Shown piece after piece: positions 6,921 through 7,020 of a stretch of DNA of 7,020 bases. Source of the DNA: Flammeovirgaceae bacterium (lineage in GTDB: Bacteria; Bacteroidota; Bacteroidia; Cytophagales; Cyclobacteriaceae); the NCBI GenBank assembly GCA_003228395.1, contig QIDJ01000346.1, positions 1-7,020 on the forward strand. Direction: 5' to 3'. Within the stretch, counting starts at the first letter, position 1, and the number at the start of each line of letters is the position of its first letter. The position numbers were made by a program, and so were the translations under genes. A model generated the notes under the pieces. That model did not search any database and was not told where the DNA came from. It saw only the letters and a list, made by a program, of their open reading frames with translations.

Positions 6921-7020
6921 TTAGATTGTATTTAGTTCATTTACTTCTTCAATTGATGTTTTATTTTTTAGATAGCTGATTTTTGCGATCAACGCCGCAC
7001 CCAGCGAAACCACATTCTGC
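6921..7020 (-). CDS. C-terminal end of a probable BadF/BadG/BcrA/BcrD-type ATPase (benzoyl-CoA reductase subunit?)
   Basis: On the minus strand an open frame enters from the right edge and ends at TAA (6923-6921), leaving 32 residues. They begin QNVVSLGAALIAKISYL and end in a charged tail. The piece 'P/Q-x-V-x-x-L-G-A-A-L-I-A' followed by a short helix is characteristic of the C-terminus of the BcrA/BcrD/BadF/BadG and HgdC ATPase/activator family (acetate/sugar-kinase fold), which typically ends in '...GALGAALIA...'. Only five bases separate it from the thiolase, so it belongs to the same operon. If right, it would be an ATP-hydrolysing subunit of a class I benzoyl-CoA reductase, or an activator of a related dehydratase. 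The fragment is very short, so the family call rests on one motif plus context. Confidence 0.55.
   Translation of the reverse strand, partial: QNVVSLGAALIAKISYLKNKTSIEEVNELNTI

Overview
This window is the downstream part of a minus-strand gene cluster for anaerobic degradation of benzoyl-CoA. It carries the 'modified beta-oxidation' steps that follow ring reduction. Read in transcription order (right to left) it holds: the last 32 codons of a protein that looks like a BadF/BadG/BcrA/BcrD-type ATPase (6921-7020); a thiolase (5656-6915); 6-hydroxycyclohex-1-ene-1-carbonyl-CoA dehydrogenase, had (4565-5635); 6-oxocyclohex-1-ene-1-carbonyl-CoA hydrolase, oah/bamA (3436-4545); cyclohexa-1,5-diene-1-carbonyl-CoA hydratase, dch/bamR (2654-3427); and a 3-hydroxyacyl-CoA dehydrogenase/enoyl-CoA hydratase fusion (377-2377). 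The first five genes are separated by only 5, 20, 19 and 8 bases, so they are almost certainly co-transcribed.

Together the genes form a near-complete route. Dch hydrates the dienoyl-CoA made by benzoyl-CoA reductase. Had oxidises the product to the 6-oxo compound. Oah hydrates and opens the ring to 3-hydroxypimeloyl-CoA. The dehydrogenase domain of the fusion and the thiolase can then give glutaryl-CoA and acetyl-CoA. The hydratase and dehydrogenase domains of the fusion, again with the thiolase, can also finish crotonyl-CoA to acetyl-CoA. The reductase itself and a glutaryl-CoA dehydrogenase are not in the window. The ATPase-like tail at the right edge hints that the reductase upstream is the ATP-dependent (class I) type.

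Between dch and the fusion gene (2378-2653) is a 276-base gap that holds a roughly 250-base composite palindromic element. Two REP-like units face each other at its ends. Each has a GGGCT-AA-AGCCC head hairpin, a 15-17 base linker and a second hairpin around a shared CGCCATAAATG core, and the outer stems of the second hairpin differ in sequence but stay paired. Further hairpins lie between the two units. The longest possible reading frame of the fusion gene runs into this element, so its real start is very likely the internal ATG at 2377.

At the left end (1-291, plus strand), converging on the operon, is the C-terminal part of an AT-rich unrelated gene that resembles the tail of SWIM zinc-finger family proteins. 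The 85 bases between the converging genes (292-376) hold only weak inverted repeats.

Organism: an anaerobe that degrades aromatic compounds. None of the five complete genes has a convincing Shine-Dalgarno sequence; the leaders are mostly A/T-rich, which is typical of Bacteroidota and relatives. Together with the REP type and a moderate GC content this suggests the Bacteroidota/Ignavibacteriota group, where this pathway is not the textbook case. This placement is inference.
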